Assembly (NCBI GenBank): GCA_019348575.1
Contig: JAHWJE010000058.1
Span: forward strand, 1 to 7,806
Source: Actinomycetota bacterium
GTDB lineage: Bacteria > Actinomycetota > Thermoleophilia > Solirubrobacterales > Solirubrobacteraceae
Direction of reading: 5' to 3'
Length of the DNA stretch: 7,806 nucleotides
The position numbers and the translations under genes were made by a program. Shown piece by piece: positions 5,616 through 7,806 of the stretch. The notes beneath the pieces were generated by a model that worked only from the letters and a program-made list of their open reading frames with translations, was not told where the DNA came from and did not search any database. Within the stretch, counting starts at the first letter, position 1. Each line of letters begins with the position of its first letter.

Positions 5616-5897
5616 GTGGACCCGATCATCCTCACGGACATCATCGCGGCGGCCGCCGATCCCAAGGAGGCAGGCGCCGCTGCCGGCGGCAAGGTCGCGC
5701 TGGGCCTGGGCGGTGGACTCGGCGCCGCCGGCGCCGGTGTCGGCATCGGCTACATCTTCGGCAAGGTGATCGAGTCGGTCACGCGCCAGCCCGAGATGAA
5801 GGACGAGATCACCTCGATCCAGTGGCTCGGCTTCGCGCTCACCGAGGCCTGCGTCTTCTACGGCCTCGTCGCCGGCCTGCTGGCCTTCTTCCTCTAG
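5616..5897 (+). CDS. atpE: F-type ATP synthase Fo subunit c (proton-carrying ring subunit)
   Basis: 93 residues forming a two-helix hairpin. Helix 1 is the Gly-rich ALGLGGGLGAAGAGVGIGYI (28-47); the cytoplasmic loop carries RQP (57-59); helix 2 holds FALTEACVFYGL with the ion-binding Glu77. Ala follows that Glu, and helix 1 has no Gln at the Na+-ligand position, so H+ is the likely coupling ion. The protein is about 15-20 residues longer than a typical c subunit because of an Ala/Gly-rich N-terminus (about 1-25) that should face the outer side of the membrane. Translation starts at GTG 5616, set by AAGGAG at 5604-5609. The gene ends in TAG, eight bases before atpF. Confidence 0.96.
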   Translation: MDPIILTDIIAAAADPKEAGAAAGGKVALGLGGGLGAAGAGVGIGYIFGKVIESVTRQPEMKDEITSIQWLGFALTEACVFYGLVAGLLAFFL

Positions 5898-5905
5898 AGC
5901 TTCAG

Positions 5906-6472
5906 ATGCTCGGCGCGATCGTCATCGCAGCAGCGAAGGAGGAAGGCGGCGGCAGCTTCCTCGTGCAGCCCGACCTCGGGCTCATGGTGTGGACGCTGCT
6001 CGTCTTCGCGATCTCGGGCTACCTGCTCAAGAAGTACGCCTTCCCGCACATCGCCGAGGCACTCGACAAGCGCCAGCGCATCATCGAGGACTCGCTCGAG
6101 ACCGCCGCCAAGACGCGCGCCGAGGCCGAGACGCTGCTCGAGGAGTACCGCGAGCGGCTGGCCGCGGCACGCGAGCAGGCCGAGGCGATTCTCGTCCGCG
6201 CGCGCAAGGCCGCCGAGAAGAGCGAGCAGGAGACGCTCGCCGAGGCCAAGCGGCGCCGCGAGGAGCTGCTCGCTCAGACCAAGCGCGACATCGAGGCCGA
6301 GACGCGGCGCGCGATCCAGGACATCCGCAACGAGGTCGCCGACCTGACGATCCTCGCCACCGAGAAGATCACCCGCAAGACCCTCACCGAGGCCGATCAG
6401 CGCAAGCTCGTCGAGGAGACCCTCGCGGACCTCGACTTCTCGGCGCTCGCCGGCGAGGGGAGCAAGGCCTGA
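5906..6472 (+). CDS. atpF: F-type ATP synthase Fo subunit b (peripheral stalk)
   Basis: 188 residues. One membrane helix (about 24-42, LGLMVWTLLVFAISGYLLKK) is followed by YAFPHIAEALDKRQRIIEDS (44-63) and a long charged, Ala/Glu/Arg-rich coiled coil to about 135. The RNEVADLTILATEKITRKTL segment (141-160) is the conserved C-terminal part that binds delta. The dimeric stalk holds F1 against rotation. An open frame runs back to 5822 inside atpE, but that part is Arg-rich shadow sequence; the ATG at 5906 gives the normal length and a short N-terminus (KEEGGGSFLVQPDLG) that fits the family. No strong ribosome site is seen, which suggests coupling to atpE. Its TGA overlaps the atpH start by one base (TGATG). 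Confidence 0.95.
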   Translation: MLGAIVIAAAKEEGGGSFLVQPDLGLMVWTLLVFAISGYLLKKYAFPHIAEALDKRQRIIEDSLETAAKTRAEAETLLEEYRERLAAAREQAEAILVRARKAAEKSEQETLAEAKRRREELLAQTKRDIEAETRRAIQDIRNEVADLTILATEKITRKTLTEADQRKLVEETLADLDFSALAGEGSKA

Positions 6473-7008
6473 TGGAGGAGATCGCCGAGGTCTACGGTCG
6501 TGCGCTGTTCGAGGTCGCCGGCGAGCACGACAAGACCGACGAGATCCGCGAGCAGCTCGGCCAGTTCGCCGAGGCGCTCGATCAGGATCGCGACCTCGCG
6601 ATCTTCTTCTTCTCGCCCTACTTCTCCACGCAGGAGAAGAAGGACGGCCTGGCGAAGCTGCTCGACGGGGCCGACGACGCGCTCGTCAACTTCCTCGAGC
6701 TGCTGATCGAGAAGCACCGCATGCCGGCGATCTTCCGCATCCGGCGCTACTACGACTCGCTGTGGGAGCAGGAGCACAAGATCCTGCCCGTCCAGATCGC
6801 CACCGCGATCAAGCTCGACGAAGGCGTCGCCAAGCAGCTCGGCGAGCAGATCGAGAAGACCACCGGCCAGAGGATCGAGCTGACGCAGAGCGTCGACCCG
6901 GACATCCTCGGCGGCATCGTCCTGCGGGTCGGCAACTCGATCCTCGACGCGTCGATCCGCAACCGACTCGAAAACCTGAGAAAGGCCGTCGCGCGCGGCG
7001 CGGCGTAA
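6472..7008 (+). CDS. atpH: F-type ATP synthase F1 subunit delta
   Basis: 178 residues, the usual length. It is a soluble subunit that joins the top of the F1 head to the b stalk. The helical N-terminal domain opens EEIAEVYGRALFEVAGEHDK and contains NFLELLIEKHRMPAIFRI (73-90). The C-terminal domain ends with the family signature VDPDILGGIVLRVGNSILDA (141-160), then SIRNRLENLRKAV. The ATG at 6472 shares one base with the atpF stop, and purine-rich bases (GAGGGGAG, AAGG) precede it. The stop is TAA, 15 bp before atpA. Separate b and delta genes are present, not the mycobacterial b-delta fusion. Confidence 0.95.
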   Translation: MEEIAEVYGRALFEVAGEHDKTDEIREQLGQFAEALDQDRDLAIFFFSPYFSTQEKKDGLAKLLDGADDALVNFLELLIEKHRMPAIFRIRRYYDSLWEQEHKILPVQIATAIKLDEGVAKQLGEQIEKTTGQRIELTQSVDPDILGGIVLRVGNSILDASIRNRLENLRKAVARGAA

Positions 7009-7010
7009 GC

Positions 7011-7018
7011 GGGAAAGG
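7011..7018 (+). promoter_or_regulatory. Ribosome binding site of atpA
   Basis: GGGAAAGG ends five bases before the ATG at 7024. It lies wholly in the 15-bp gap after atpH and supports this start. Confidence 0.6.
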
Positions 7019-7023
7019 CATAC

Positions 7024-7806
<783 letters not shown>

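Noticed and set aside
4334..5746. Minus-strand open frame antisense to atpI, atpB and the start of atpE
   Set aside because: Its Asp/Arg/Glu/Gln-rich low-complexity translation is the mirror of hydrophobic codons in real membrane genes.

Overview
This is a GC-rich (roughly 70% by eye) bacterial window. Most of it looks actinobacterial, and the ATP synthase sequence and codon use suggest the Thermoleophilia/Solirubrobacterales area. That placement is an inference; no rRNA or marker search was possible.

Layout. (1) Bases 1-515 are a patchwork at the left edge. The first ~346 bases encode part of a repeat module typical of very large exported proteins of Verrucomicrobia/Opitutaceae (N-A-L-V-E-V-Y-D-L, then a 'lanistr' and 'igpsl' core). 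After a conserved DDREAA motif the similarity stops abruptly. A short stretch of unrelated plus-strand coding sequence follows, apparently in two frames, and ends at a TGA at 513-515. This looks like a misjoin or a recombination junction. (2) Bases 539-3921 on the minus strand hold a two-gene unit: a CzcD-type cation diffusion facilitator, then 29 bp downstream a large membrane protein with a C-terminal spermidine-synthase-like (SAM-fold) domain. (3) Bases 3922-4085 are a divergent intergenic region. It contains a good sigma70-type promoter for the plus strand, a tandem 8-bp repeat with 11-bp period on the -35 box, an inverted repeat on the -10 box, a possible 17-codon leader ORF, and a palindrome over the czcD start codon. 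(4) Bases 4086-7806 are the start of an F-type ATP synthase operon on the plus strand: a small two-helix membrane protein (probably AtpZ-like), AtpI-like, atpB (a), atpE (c), atpF (b), atpH (delta) and the first 261 codons of atpA (alpha), which runs off the window.

Function. The atp genes are tightly packed (abutting, ATGA or TGATG overlaps, or 8-25 bp gaps), which indicates one transcript and translational coupling. Together they build the proton channel (a, c), the stator (b, delta) and the first part of the catalytic head. The two small upstream proteins are of the type linked to c-ring assembly or ion handling. The minus-strand pair probably handles divalent metal export plus an unassigned membrane-linked spermidine-synthase-like activity.

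I see no convincing new defence, mobile or RNA system here. The points most worth checking are the chimeric left edge and the regulatory architecture between czcD and the atp operon.
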